Program-made: the position numbers and the translations under genes
Shown here: piece by piece, positions 51,549-61,296 of the stretch
How positions within the stretch are numbered: the first letter of the stretch is position 1
How the letters are laid out: each line of letters begins with the position of its first letter
The notes under the pieces: generated by a model
The model's database searches: none
The model's input: only the letters and a program-made list of their open reading frames with translations
Told to the model about the DNA's origin: nothing
From: a bacterium
GTDB lineage: Bacteria; Electryoneota; RPQS01
Direction of reading: 5' to 3'
Assembly: GCA_016703065.1 (NCBI GenBank)
Contig: JADJCU010000003.1
Coordinates: 248,001-312,000, forward strand
Length of the DNA stretch: 64,000 nucleotides

Positions 51549-54500
51549 CTATGGCAACGCGCGCACTTGGTAGAAACCGATGGCGGTGTCGAGCGCGTTG
51601 ATGTGAGTGTATGTGGTGGTAACCGGAGTCCCTACGATTGTGGGGATGCCGTCCGTCTCATACATAAATTCGACTCTGTATGACGACGCTCCGGGTACCG
51701 CCTGCCAGCGTAGAATTACGTCGTTGCCATCGGGCACGATAGTTAAGTCGAGCGGCGCTGGCAAAGCAGAGAGAGGCGTGACAGTGATCGGAATCGTGAC
51801 TTCAACGGCATCGGGATCGTTGGTGCGTAAGACGAGCCCGCTAAGGCTTGGATTACCGCAGAGTTCGGGCCCGAGGAAATGCAGCCGCAAGGTGTCTGCC
51901 GAGTTCGGCTGGACCACGCCCGTCACCGGCAGCACTGACACCCACCGGGGTCCGAGTGCGAAACGACGCGATTCGAAGTTTATCACGCCCGCCTGATTGT
52001 GCAAGGCGGTCAGCCCGACATTCTTAGCGGCATTCTGAATTCCGATCGTCGCGCTGGTCAGGCGAATTGTACCCATGTTTCCATAGAAGACCCTGCATTC
52101 GCCCCACGCTGTGAGCAGAATCTGGAAATTGTAGGTGCCTTGATTGGGAGCGGTTCCCGCCCGAACATTCTCATAGAGCACGGCCGCAGAGTCGAGACCG
52201 TTGGACCAGTAGCGGATGTTTGTGCCCGCGAGTTGGGGTTTGAGATCATCCCACCAGGCAAAGATCGCAGCGGAAGCGGCCGTAGCCGAAGGCAATGCGG
52301 CGTTAATATATGCCTCGTTGGACAGATCGTTGAAGCTGATCCAGCCATTCGCGCTGACGTAGATCTGCGCATAGTCAACGCCGTAGAACGGGAAGTTGAA
52401 CGGCAGCGCATACGGTCCACGCACCTGATCTCCTTCTCCCTCGAGCCAGACAATCTGTTCACCGAGCGCGCTAATCGGGAGCCATGCGTAGTCTGGTCCG
52501 CATTGGTCATCGGAATCCTGCCAGCGATAGCCGAACGCATCGGGACCACCGGTGTCGGCAGCGGCCGTTCCGTTCTGGAAGAGGGCTTGGTAGGACAAGT
52601 CCGATCCACCGACATTCGAGATAATCACATCGCGGTCGGTGGTTTGGTTCGTGTCCATTGCCACGACCACTGCGGCCGGGGAGACGAACGCGTGGGGCGG
52701 CGGCCCGACGGAGATGTCATCGACGAACCAGCCTTCCATGACGACGGCACCGTCTGAAGTTTGGCGGAACTTAATTTGAACCATACTTCCAGGCGAGAAC
52801 TGGGTGAGCGGCAGGCTGACGGTTTCGAAGGTGCCGTTGTCACCAGTGAAGGGACCGGCCACGAGGATGGAGCTATTGCCGTCACTGACTTCGACGAATC
52901 CGAAATCGTAGTCGGTTTCAAGTTGATAGCGGTGCGAGAATGTCAGGACTGCGCCGTCACCGAGCAGGATTTGCGGCGACGTTAAGACGGCATTCTGGTT
53001 GCTGTTGTAGGTCCCGCCCGTTTCGCTTCCGCAGTAGAAGGAGTGTGTCGGCGACGCAGCGCGGCGCGTGGAGACGTGCCACTGGTCTTGAACACCATTG
53101 TGCGTCCAACCCGGCGCGCCAGTCTCAAGCATATCGACGTAGGTCGGAATTCCGACGACGGCAGTGACGGCGATGGTGGTGTCCAGGCCTTCGACCGATG
53201 TCAAGTGCAGCGAGCAGTTAATCGGACCCGGCGACGAGAATCCGCCGCCTACGCTGATGAGGAACGGCGTTGAGTTTTCTGCAGAATCGAGGTTCGCCAG
53301 CATCGGCCAGCTTGCATTGCTCGTTACAACAGAGATATTCGGCGTTGTTGAGGTCAGCGTCCCGGAAATCGCACTGAGGTCCAAGGCGCCCGTGTTACGG
53401 AGTTCAATGTACATCTGCACCTGTTCACCGGGTTCAATAATTCCATCACCATCACCCGACTGTTCAATCTGATCCTGCGAGATTTTTTTGATTTGGTAGT
53501 CAGGCGGAACGAGGTTTATGGCATACCGCGCAACGAACATGTTAGCGGGCAGGTTTTCCTGTGCGAGGGGATTGATGCGCGTCGGCAGCGGCCAGAAGCC
53601 GTCACTCGGTCCACCAACCTCGGTCGTGAAGCTGTAGATCTTATTCTTAGTTGATTGTTCCCCGTAGCACCAGTCGTTGCAGTCACCATTCACGTCATAG
53701 AGCAGCTGCCAAGCGGGTCCCACGGAGTAGACGGCACCGTTCACCTGCTGGATGTAATACTGCATCGAGTCACCCATGAGGGAGAACGTTGCCTGATCGG
53801 GTGTAAAACCTCCCTGATAGCTTGACGTACCCCAGGCGAACAAAATGAGATTCGAGTAGGTGTGATAGTTCATCGAGAGGGTGAAATTGCGCGACTCGAT
53901 GAAGTCTCTTAACGAGGAAGTCTCTGGTTCGGAGAACGGACCTGTGCCGCGATAGACATCAGAGCTTGGGGTCGGCGAGGAGCCTTCGTTATCATAGCCC
54001 CAGTTGAAACCCCAGTTGCGATTCAGGTCCACACCGTAAGATCCGCCGTTGTTGCGGCGGTTCTTTCGCCACATACCACCACCGTTCGGGTTGGTCTGCT
54101 GGTTGTACAGATAGCCGTCAACATTTATGCAAGGGACAAAGAAGAACTCGCGTTCGTTGACGAGATTCGTCACTTCGGTATTGATCCCGTATTGGTCAGT
54201 GAGGTAGTTCATGAAGAGGAACAGAACTTCCATCGCGGCCGGTTCACGGGCGTGAATCAGGGAATTGTAAAGCAGTTCGATTTCGTCTTCATCGACATCG
54301 GGATTGTCACTGATCTTGATGCACTCGATATTGCGGCCCTCGATAGTCGTTCCGACCGCGAAACGAGTCGTCGTGATCGATGGGTGATTGGCGTGGATGG
54401 TGTCGAGCGCGGCAACGATTTCGGAATGGGTTTTGTAGCCGCCCATGTCGTCGAGCGAGCCAGCCTCGCGGGCGCGGCGGGCATAGAATTCTTCGAGATC

Positions 54501-54749
54501 AGGTTCAATGACATCCCAGCGATAGCCGAGGTTTTGAAGATACGCAAAATCTTCGGGCAGCGCGGCAATCAGAACTCCGGGCGCATCATCCTGCGGGAGG
54601 ATATCAAGCTCGTCGTCGCGGACGAGTGCCTTTTCATGCCAGGGATCATTGCCGAAGACGCGAATTAACGCATGGTGCGGCGCGTCTGTCGCGGCGGCGA
54701 ATTGAAGTTGAAAGAGTAAACAGAGAAGCACTACAGTAAGCCTGAACAT
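51549..54749 (-). CDS. Secreted M14 zinc carboxypeptidase with nidogen-like module
   Basis: A 1066-residue exoprotein with signal peptide (MFRLTVVLLCLLFQLQFAAA). Residues 100-410 form an M14 catalytic domain. Zn ligands are His167 and Glu170 (IHARE) and His296 (NYHTYSN), and the catalytic Glu is 377 (FTTEVGG). A CARDB-like region (about 420-530) and a MAM/jelly-roll-like region (about 550-685, ending EGWFVDDISV) follow. A nidogen-like module (about 735-920, with LPFNFPFYGVDYAQIYVSAN) and a fibronectin-type-III-like C-terminus (990-1066) complete it. It degrades peptides outside the cell. The subtilase gene precedes it by 24 bases. Confidence 0.88.
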   Translation of the reverse strand: MFRLTVVLLCLLFQLQFAAATDAPHHALIRVFGNDPWHEKALVRDDELDILPQDDAPGVLIAALPEDFAYLQNLGYRWDVIEPDLEEFYARRAREAGSLDDMGGYKTHSEIVAALDTIHANHPSITTTRFAVGTTIEGRNIECIKISDNPDVDEDEIELLYNSLIHAREPAAMEVLFLFMNYLTDQYGINTEVTNLVNEREFFFVPCINVDGYLYNQQTNPNGGGMWRKNRRNNGGSYGVDLNRNWGFNWGYDNEGSSPTPSSDVYRGTGPFSEPETSSLRDFIESRNFTLSMNYHTYSNLILFAWGTSSYQGGFTPDQATFSLMGDSMQYYIQQVNGAVYSVGPAWQLLYDVNGDCNDWCYGEQSTKNKIYSFTTEVGGPSDGFWPLPTRINPLAQENLPANMFVARYAINLVPPDYQIKKISQDQIEQSGDGDGIIEPGEQVQMYIELRNTGALDLSAISGTLTSTTPNISVVTSNASWPMLANLDSAENSTPFLISVGGGFSSPGPINCSLHLTSVEGLDTTIAVTAVVGIPTYVDMLETGAPGWTHNGVQDQWHVSTRRAASPTHSFYCGSETGGTYNSNQNAVLTSPQILLGDGAVLTFSHRYQLETDYDFGFVEVSDGNSSILVAGPFTGDNGTFETVSLPLTQFSPGSMVQIKFRQTSDGAVVMEGWFVDDISVGPPPHAFVSPAAVVVAMDTNQTTDRDVIISNVGGSDLSYQALFQNGTAAADTGGPDAFGYRWQDSDDQCGPDYAWLPISALGEQIVWLEGEGDQVRGPYALPFNFPFYGVDYAQIYVSANGWISFNDLSNEAYINAALPSATAASAAIFAWWDDLKPQLAGTNIRYWSNGLDSAAVLYENVRAGTAPNQGTYNFQILLTAWGECRVFYGNMGTIRLTSATIGIQNAAKNVGLTALHNQAGVINFESRRFALGPRWVSVLPVTGVVQPNSADTLRLHFLGPELCGNPSLSGLVLRTNDPDAVEVTIPITVTPLSALPAPLDLTIVPDGNDVILRWQAVPGASSYRVEFMYETDGIPTIVGTPVTTTYTHINALDTAIGFYQVRALP

Positions 54750-54773
54750 GAGACACCTCGCATCGGCGATTGG

Positions 54774-57700
54774 CTATTTCGAACGTATGTTGAGAGAGTT
54801 GGTATTTATTGATTCAGAGGGGCATTCCATCATCGGAGCGTTCGCGCCGGCGAGGGTTACCTTATAGAAACGCAAGTAATCGAGCGGAATCGCGACGGTA
54901 TACATTGTGTCTGACAGAGAAGGCACGAGGGGGGAATAGGCCGAGTCGCCGGTCAACGCTGTCCAGATCGAGTAGTTGCTCGAGGGGTGCGCATTCCAGC
55001 GCAATTTCAGGCTGTTTGCTTCCCACGTTATGACCAGATTGGGGTCGAAAGGGGTGCCGCCCTGCATTGCGATTGCGACCTGCGTGTCGCTGCCGTCGGG
55101 GTCGGAGGAGGCAATGGTCAGCGGCAGTTGCATCAATCCTTGCAGGATGTCGTTGTTCGCCACGCGGAGTTTGATCTCTTGTTGACCTTGCGGCGGCACA
55201 ATGCCAACTCGCCCGGAGAGCACCCGTAGCGAAGCGGCGCTTGTGTCTGGCCTCGTCACGCGCAACAGCATTAGACTGTCAATCGCATTGCCGTTATAGG
55301 AAAACTCGATATTCTCGCTGCTATTTCCGCCCTTCATGCCGACGGTATGAAGCAGTGAGGCATCGCGCATGTGTTCATAGACGAGATCGATTTCGCCATC
55401 CGGATACAGAATGACTTGAAATGTGAGGTTTTCGCCGGGTCCGCCGCCCCACAATGGAATCTCATTCCACTGGACGATGAGCCGGTCATTCGTCTGGTCG
55501 TAGTATTCGAGAACCTGTCCGCCGGCGGTTGGATTCAGGTCGGTCCAGTAGGGCGCGATCATGTAATATGGATCGCGGGCGAGATTCATCGGATCGTTCA
55601 AGTAGTTGCGCGCAGCGGACCAGAAAGAAATGAACCCGTTGGTGCAGGCTGAATATCTCTTGAAGACGCGGCCATAGAACTCGAATTCCCAAGGAAGCGA
55701 GCGCGGATACGAAGTCGTATCGTCGCGGGTCAGTCCGAGATTGACGCCGATGCCGTTGAGATCAAAGAACTCATAAACAACGGCTGTGTCGGTGCGAGAA
55801 TTGGCCCATGCGTAGCCATAAACGTCCGGCGCCGTCTCGTCGAGAGCGAGCGCGCGTGACTCAAAGCGGGGCGGGAGAAATCCTTTCGGATAGTCAAACG
55901 GTTCGGGAAGGGCGTTGTTGTGCCGCTGCGGGGAGATACTTGCGGCAGCTGCCGAGTACGATGTACGTACCTCGTATGCGAGCGGCGTTGATCCGAGGTT
56001 ATGCACAAACAGGCTGGTGTCCAGTACTTCGCCTTGCCCTACAGACAGCGCAAAGACAGCGGGTTCAACGTAGAGCGAGGGAACGCCTGACGGGAAGTCA
56101 CTATCGCCGACTCGAATGGCAAGTCCTTCAGCAACGGGCACAGCATGAGTCTGCCAAGAATTGTTGTAGCCGTAACGCACGTAGGTGCTACTGGCGGCGC
56201 GGTCAATGCCTATGGTGGCACCGGTCGTTACATCGAGCCGGCCATAGCGGAATTCGACAAACGTGTTTCCACTCGCCGATGGATAAACCGCAGGATCATA
56301 GAAGACCACTTGGAAATTCGCGCTATCGGTCGGCGGCGGGAAGTTGATGAAGTGGGGAAGCTCGTAGAAATCGAGCGTGTACGTACCATGCGCAGGGTCG
56401 TAGTCGGACAAGATATGGCCACCGAGAGGATCACTAAAGTCGTCCCAGAATGGGAAGAGTGCCGGCGTCAGGTTGTAAGGCAGTTGAACGTTGTTGTAGG
56501 CCGTTGCATAGCGGACAAAGCTGACAATTCCGTTAGAATTCAGGAATATGCGATTGTACGTTTGCCCGTAGAAGGTTATGGGGAACGGCGGGGCCAGCGG
56601 AATGTGGCCGTCGTCCGCCAGATTATGAATCACGCCCTTGCCGCCGACTTCGGGCGCTACCGAATAATAACTCTCGGTTGGGCCCTCGGGGTCGTTCGAG
56701 TCACACAGGTAATAGCCGAACGGATCGGGGTCTGAGCAGAGGAAGGCTGGATTCAAGGGCAGGACGATTTCGATATCCGTGATCGCCCCCGCGATAATTT
56801 GCACATGTTGAGTCAGGATTGACCCGCAGGTGCCGCTGGAACACGCGACGGTGAAAGTGCCGGGATTGAACGTAAACAGGAAGCATCCGTTGTCGTCCGT
56901 GACAACGGGAATGATCATTTGATTCGGTATGCTGATCAGCGCGCCGGGAGCAGGAAGACCGCGACAGTCAATCACGTTGCCCGAGAGAATGCCTTGCGCC
57001 GTTGATTCCAGCGTAATGGCCAGGTATGTTGTATCTTGCGGCCACGTGGTCACGTACACGGTTTGGGGGAGGAAGCCTGAAGCAACGACCTGCAACTGTG
57101 CCGGCAGATAGGCGGGCATGGGCAATGAGAAACTGCCTTGTGCATCGGATGCCGAATGATGTGGATGATCAAGCACATTCAATTCGGCCAGAATCGGTTC
57201 TCCGCTTTCGTTCTGGACCATACCTCGTATCCAGCCGAGTCCTGTTAACGCGGCCTGACACGCCATGTAGGCGTCGACACGGCCATAGCCAGCATCATTA
57301 TCAAGCCCGGGAGTCGCCTCATCGACGGTCGTGAGCATCAGGAGTTCAAGCAAAGAGTCTGGTGCGAGCAGCGGATTCGCTTCGATCATCAACGCGAGTG
57401 TGCCCGCCGCTAAGGGAGCGGAGAACGATGTCCCGGTTCCATAGCTAAAGCCGCTGCTCGAAGATGTCGAGCGCACATTGCGCGAGGGCGCAATAATCTC
57501 GGGCTTAACACGCAGCGATGTGTCTGGTGTGCACGAACTCGGACCTCGGCTTGATGACAGCCAGATTTGATTCGTCTCGCCGTCCCAGCCACCCACGGCA
57601 AAGCCGGATACTGATGTTTCGGCTCGGTTGGCGGGATTTCGGATTGAGCCTGAAGCAGGCCCCTCATTCCCCGCGGACCAGAAAACAGCGATGCCAGCGG

Positions 57701-58640
57701 CTTCGGCAAGGTCCATGGCTTGAAAGAGCACATTGTTACAGAGGTCCATTCCGCCTGAAAAGCCCCAGGAATTTGAGAGTACGCGCGGGACATCCGCGAA
57801 CGTGGCGGGATTTCCGTCGGGGTCGATGACCCATTCGAAGGCGAGCAAGGCATTGGAGATTGTCGAGCCGCCTTCTGCCACGGCCGCGGCGATGAACTGT
57901 GCGTTCCATGCTACGCCGACGGTGTCATTCGGGATCATTCCGCACTGCAAGCCCATCGTCATGGTACCGTGGCCATCGTTATCGCCCGGTGTAGACGTCA
58001 GCGGTTCGACCAGATCGAACCAGCATTGCGCGGACGGGTAGCCGTTATTGCCACGCCAGCGGGGTGACAGTCCGGGATTTGCGCCGTTGACACCAGAGTC
58101 AAAATTGGCAAGCAAGACTCCCACGCCGGTCAGGCCAAGGGACCAGGCTTGCGGGGCCCGAATGGCGACTAAAGCGTCGGAAAGGCCGGGTTCGTCGAGT
58201 GTTCCGGGTTCGCGGGATGGGTCGGTGATGGTATGGGGCAGGAGTTCAATGGGAAGGTCGGGCTCAATCGAGAGGATATCACGGCGGAGTTTAAGTTCTG
58301 CGAGTGCCGTTTCGGAAGCTGAACAGGCGATAGCGTTAGCAGCCCAAAACGTATGGATACCTGTCACCTCGCCGAGCGCTTCGAGGTCATTCAACCGGCT
58401 CAGGAGGCCGGATTGCGTGTCGCTGGCATGGCGCCGCGCGGCGTTGACGACAGCCTCGTGCGCCCGCGCAAGCCAGAGGGAATCGGAGTGAGGCTTCCGG
58501 GATGCCGTGAGCACCCCATGCTCCGGTTCCAGGACCAGCAGGACTCTTTCGAAATCCGACCCGGCCCGAACCGAAGCAACAAGCATGATGCAGTTCAACA
58601 CTAAGACCTGCCAGAGCAGGCCCCTAAACAGCCGTTTCAA
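54774..58640 (-). CDS. Secreted subtilisin-like serine protease (S8) with two nidogen-like modules
   Basis: The TTG start at 58640 gives a clean signal peptide (KRLFRGLLWQVLVLNCIMLV); TTG 58727 and GTG 58673 are in-frame alternatives. Numbered from 58640, the catalytic triad is Asp181 (ANFDSGVN), His224 (DGHGT) and Ser405 (GTSFSAP), with oxyanion Asn325 (SAGNEG). Two carboxypeptidase-regulatory-like segments (about 470-540 and 545-630) and two nidogen-like modules (about 641-851 and 939-1131; FYGQTYNRIFLNSNGIVSF and FYGRVFKRYSACTNGFISF) follow. The C-terminal domain is fibronectin-like (VITWEANSLKLRWNA). It is 1288 residues, intact, and heads the operon with M14 and GGT. Confidence 0.88.
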   Translation of the reverse strand: MKRLFRGLLWQVLVLNCIMLVASVRAGSDFERVLLVLEPEHGVLTASRKPHSDSLWLARAHEAVVNAARRHASDTQSGLLSRLNDLEALGEVTGIHTFWAANAIACSASETALAELKLRRDILSIEPDLPIELLPHTITDPSREPGTLDEPGLSDALVAIRAPQAWSLGLTGVGVLLANFDSGVNGANPGLSPRWRGNNGYPSAQCWFDLVEPLTSTPGDNDGHGTMTMGLQCGMIPNDTVGVAWNAQFIAAAVAEGGSTISNALLAFEWVIDPDGNPATFADVPRVLSNSWGFSGGMDLCNNVLFQAMDLAEAAGIAVFWSAGNEGPASGSIRNPANRAETSVSGFAVGGWDGETNQIWLSSSRGPSSCTPDTSLRVKPEIIAPSRNVRSTSSSSGFSYGTGTSFSAPLAAGTLALMIEANPLLAPDSLLELLMLTTVDEATPGLDNDAGYGRVDAYMACQAALTGLGWIRGMVQNESGEPILAELNVLDHPHHSASDAQGSFSLPMPAYLPAQLQVVASGFLPQTVYVTTWPQDTTYLAITLESTAQGILSGNVIDCRGLPAPGALISIPNQMIIPVVTDDNGCFLFTFNPGTFTVACSSGTCGSILTQHVQIIAGAITDIEIVLPLNPAFLCSDPDPFGYYLCDSNDPEGPTESYYSVAPEVGGKGVIHNLADDGHIPLAPPFPITFYGQTYNRIFLNSNGIVSFVRYATAYNNVQLPYNLTPALFPFWDDFSDPLGGHILSDYDPAHGTYTLDFYELPHFINFPPPTDSANFQVVFYDPAVYPSASGNTFVEFRYGRLDVTTGATIGIDRAASSTYVRYGYNNSWQTHAVPVAEGLAIRVGDSDFPSGVPSLYVEPAVFALSVGQGEVLDTSLFVHNLGSTPLAYEVRTSYSAAAASISPQRHNNALPEPFDYPKGFLPPRFESRALALDETAPDVYGYAWANSRTDTAVVYEFFDLNGIGVNLGLTRDDTTSYPRSLPWEFEFYGRVFKRYSACTNGFISFWSAARNYLNDPMNLARDPYYMIAPYWTDLNPTAGGQVLEYYDQTNDRLIVQWNEIPLWGGGPGENLTFQVILYPDGEIDLVYEHMRDASLLHTVGMKGGNSSENIEFSYNGNAIDSLMLLRVTRPDTSAASLRVLSGRVGIVPPQGQQEIKLRVANNDILQGLMQLPLTIASSDPDGSDTQVAIAMQGGTPFDPNLVITWEANSLKLRWNAHPSSNYSIWTALTGDSAYSPLVPSLSDTMYTVAIPLDYLRFYKVTLAGANAPMMECPSESINTNSLNIRSK

Positions 58641-58697
58641 GTAGTGTCCGTCCGCCTCGCTAATTCTATTCACGTATGCATGAGAGGAACTCCCTAA

Positions 58698-58727
58698 AAT
58701 ATAGCTAATTCGCGTGCGGAAGGCCAA
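58698..58727 (-). promoter_or_regulatory. Putative promoter of the subtilase-M14-GGT operon
   Basis: On the minus strand TTGGCC and TATATT are separated by 18 bases, with the extended -10 block GCTATATTTTAGG. The predicted transcript start, about 58691, favours the GTG at 58673 or the TTG at 58640 as translation start. Confidence 0.45.
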
Positions 58728-58822
58728 CGATTTCGAGGGTGACTTTCATTTCCGGCGGCAATCGGGCCTTGCTTTTGCCTGAATTGTCGTAACTTCAGAG
58801 AATCAAAGCTATTGAAAACCTT

Positions 58823-59874
58823 GTGAATAGGCTCATCCACCCCGTAATTGGGACGTATTGCGTGTTTTTCGTAAGCCTCTTCCTGCCTACGGCCGCGTCT
58901 GGCGAGGGCGAACCGGCACAGGCTGATTCATCACTGTTTTCACACTTTGAGTTGCTTTTCGACACGTTGCTGGGCCAACATTACTCGGAGGCGGAGTCCC
59001 TAGCCGTGGACCTGAGACTCCGATTCCCAGATCATCCGGGGGCAGACTATGCTGAAGCAAGCGTCATTTATGCCAAGATGACAGACTTGGAGGACACGTC
59101 TGGAACGGCGACACTTGAGAACTTGGTTGAAGCGTGTCTGTTAAAGTGCGAATCATGGGCGGACGAGGCATCAGATAGCATGGCCGCCGAGCGGGAGTAC
59201 CTGCGAGGGGCAGCGTATTCGATTTCGGGGCTGGCGCGGCACCGGCAAGGGAGAATTGTGGATGGCGTCCGCCGCGTGATGGCATCGCGGCGCTATTTTG
59301 ACCGTACGATCGAACTTGATCCTGAGTTCTATGATGCATACGTGGGACGAGGTGCCTACCGATATGCGGCTGCGCAGAACCTGAGTCTGTTTCGCTGGCT
59401 GCCGGGAGTTCCAACAAAACGGCAAGGCTGGGAGGATTTGACGTTAGGGTTGACACGGGCTAAGTTCTCCCGGTATGCAGCTTTGTCAGCGATGGTTTGG
59501 CTTGTCCTCGATGGGGAGGATTTCGTTCTTGCGGACAGTATGGTAAGAGCGGGGCTGGAGCGCTATCCGCAGAGCAGGACATTCTTGATGCCAAACTGGC
59601 GTTAGAGAAACGAATCGAGAATTGGCAGTCAGCGCGCATGACCGCGCAGGAATTGCTCGATCAGTATCTGCAACTTGAGACACAGAATGGATACGAAGTG
59701 ATAGGACTTTATCGGACGATGATGGATTGTTCAGATAAGTTAGGAGAGACGTCTGCCGCTCTCAGTTATGCACGCGCAGGACTTGCGGCATCGGCGACTC
59801 CTTATGCTCTCGAACGGCGGAAGGATACTCTCGCGGCGCTTAGAGCGCGTCTCGAACGTGAGGACGGACGATGA
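58823..59874 (+). CDS. Secreted helical-repeat (TPR-like) protein (frameshift in sequence)
   Basis: A GTG-started protein with signal peptide (TYCVFFVSLFLPTAASG). Alpha-helical repeats resembling TPR follow (HFELLFDTLLGQHYSEAESL, RRVMASRRYFDRTIELDPEF, YDAYVGRGAYRYAAAQ). The frame leaves after RTFLMPNWR, while the next frame continues AKLALEKRIENWQSA to the stop at 59874; one base is missing near 59590. Corrected, it is ~350 residues. Function is unknown; such periplasmic repeat proteins often scaffold. It overlaps the tRNA nucleotidyltransferase gene by 4 bases (ATGA). Confidence 0.75.
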
Positions 59875-61294
59875 GCGTTAAGCATCACTTAACTCCTCGC
59901 TTGCTCAAGCGTTCGGACTCAGTCGTACTTGAACGATTGGGCGAGCTTGCGGACGCACAGGGGTTGGAGATTTATGCAGTGGGCGGCTTCGTGCGTGACC
60001 GCCTGTTAGGCAAAAAGGTCAAGGACATTGACTTCACAGTGATTGGGGACGCTGTGCGCTTCGCAAAAGAGGTAGCCAAAGAGTTTGGTGTTCGGGCGCC
60101 GGTGCTGTTTGAGAAGTTCGGAACGGCGATGGTACCGTACCGCGGATACCAACTCGACTTTGTTACAGCGCGGGCGGAGGCCTACGAAGCCCAGTCGCGC
60201 AAGCCGAAAGTGTGGGAAGGGGCACTTGAGGACGACCTCGCGCGGCGGGATTTTACGGTCAATGCGCTCGCGGCGAGTCTGAACGGCGAGCGCTTTGGTC
60301 AAGTTGTCGACTTGTATGACGGGTTGGGAGACTTAGAGCGCAAAGTGCTGCGCACGCCGCTTGAACCAGAGCAGACGTTTTCCGAGGATCCTCTCCGGAT
60401 CATGCGTGCGGTCCGGTTTGCGGCGCAGCTTGAGTTCACGGTGACTCCGAGGCGTTGGCGGCGTGCACCAAGATGGCAGATCGGCTCAAGATCGTGAGTC
60501 AGGAGCGAATCACGGATGAGCTCGTGAAGCTGATGAGCGCGGCAAAGCCTTCCATTGGATTGCGGCTGATGCAAGAGACCGGGGTGATGAGCATCGTGTT
60601 CCGGGAAATAGCCGACCTCGCAGGAGTCGATCAGATTGGGCAGCACCATCACAAGGATGTATTTGATCACACGCTTCTGGTCGTGGACCGACTTGCGGAA
60701 CTGACGCCGGACCCGGTGCTAAGGCTCGCGGCATTAGTGCATGACATCGCTAAGCCGAAGACGAAACGATTCTTCCCCGATCAAGGGTGGACGTTTCACG
60801 GTCATGAGGACGTTGGCAGCCGGATGCTGAAACCGATTGGAAAGCGGCTGCGGTTCCCGGAGAAGACAACGGCGAAGCTCATGAAACTCACGGCGCTGCA
60901 CATGCGGCCCATTAACCTGACCCAGGAAGAAGTGACGGATTCGGCGATTCGGCGGTTAATCGTGGATGCCGGGGAGGACTTGGACGAGCTTCTGCTTTTG
61001 TGCCGGGCGGATATTACTTCGGCTAACCCCAAGAAAGTCAAGCGCTACCTTGCTCAATTTGAGAAGCTATCCACCCGGATTGGCGAAGTCATCGAAGGCG
61101 ACCAGTTGCGGGCCTTTCAGAGTCCGGTGCGGGGCGATGAAATTATGGAGATTTGCAACCTTAAGCCGGGACCGGCAGTCGGAAAGATTAAGACGGCGCT
61201 TGAGGAAGCAATTCTGGAGGGCCGGATTCCGAATGAGCATGATGCGGTATTGAAGTATCTGTTCGAAATCAAAGATCAGTATCTGGAGTGTTAA
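59871..61294 (+). CDS. tRNA nucleotidyltransferase / poly(A) polymerase family (frameshift in sequence)
   Basis: This enzyme adds or repairs the tRNA 3' CCA; the tRNA genes here do not encode CCA, so the cell needs such an activity. The head domain shows YAVGGFVRDRLLGKKVKDID with the catalytic DxD (DIDF), RRDFTVNALA and SEDPLRIMRAVRFAAQ. The frame breaks near 60449: adding one G in CTCCGAGG gives FTVTPEALAACTKM. The C-terminal HD domain follows (VFDHTLLVVDRL, AALVHDIAKPKTK). Corrected, it is 474 residues. CCA-adding versus A-adding specificity cannot be told from sequence alone. Confidence 0.9.
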
Positions 61295-61296
61295 GC

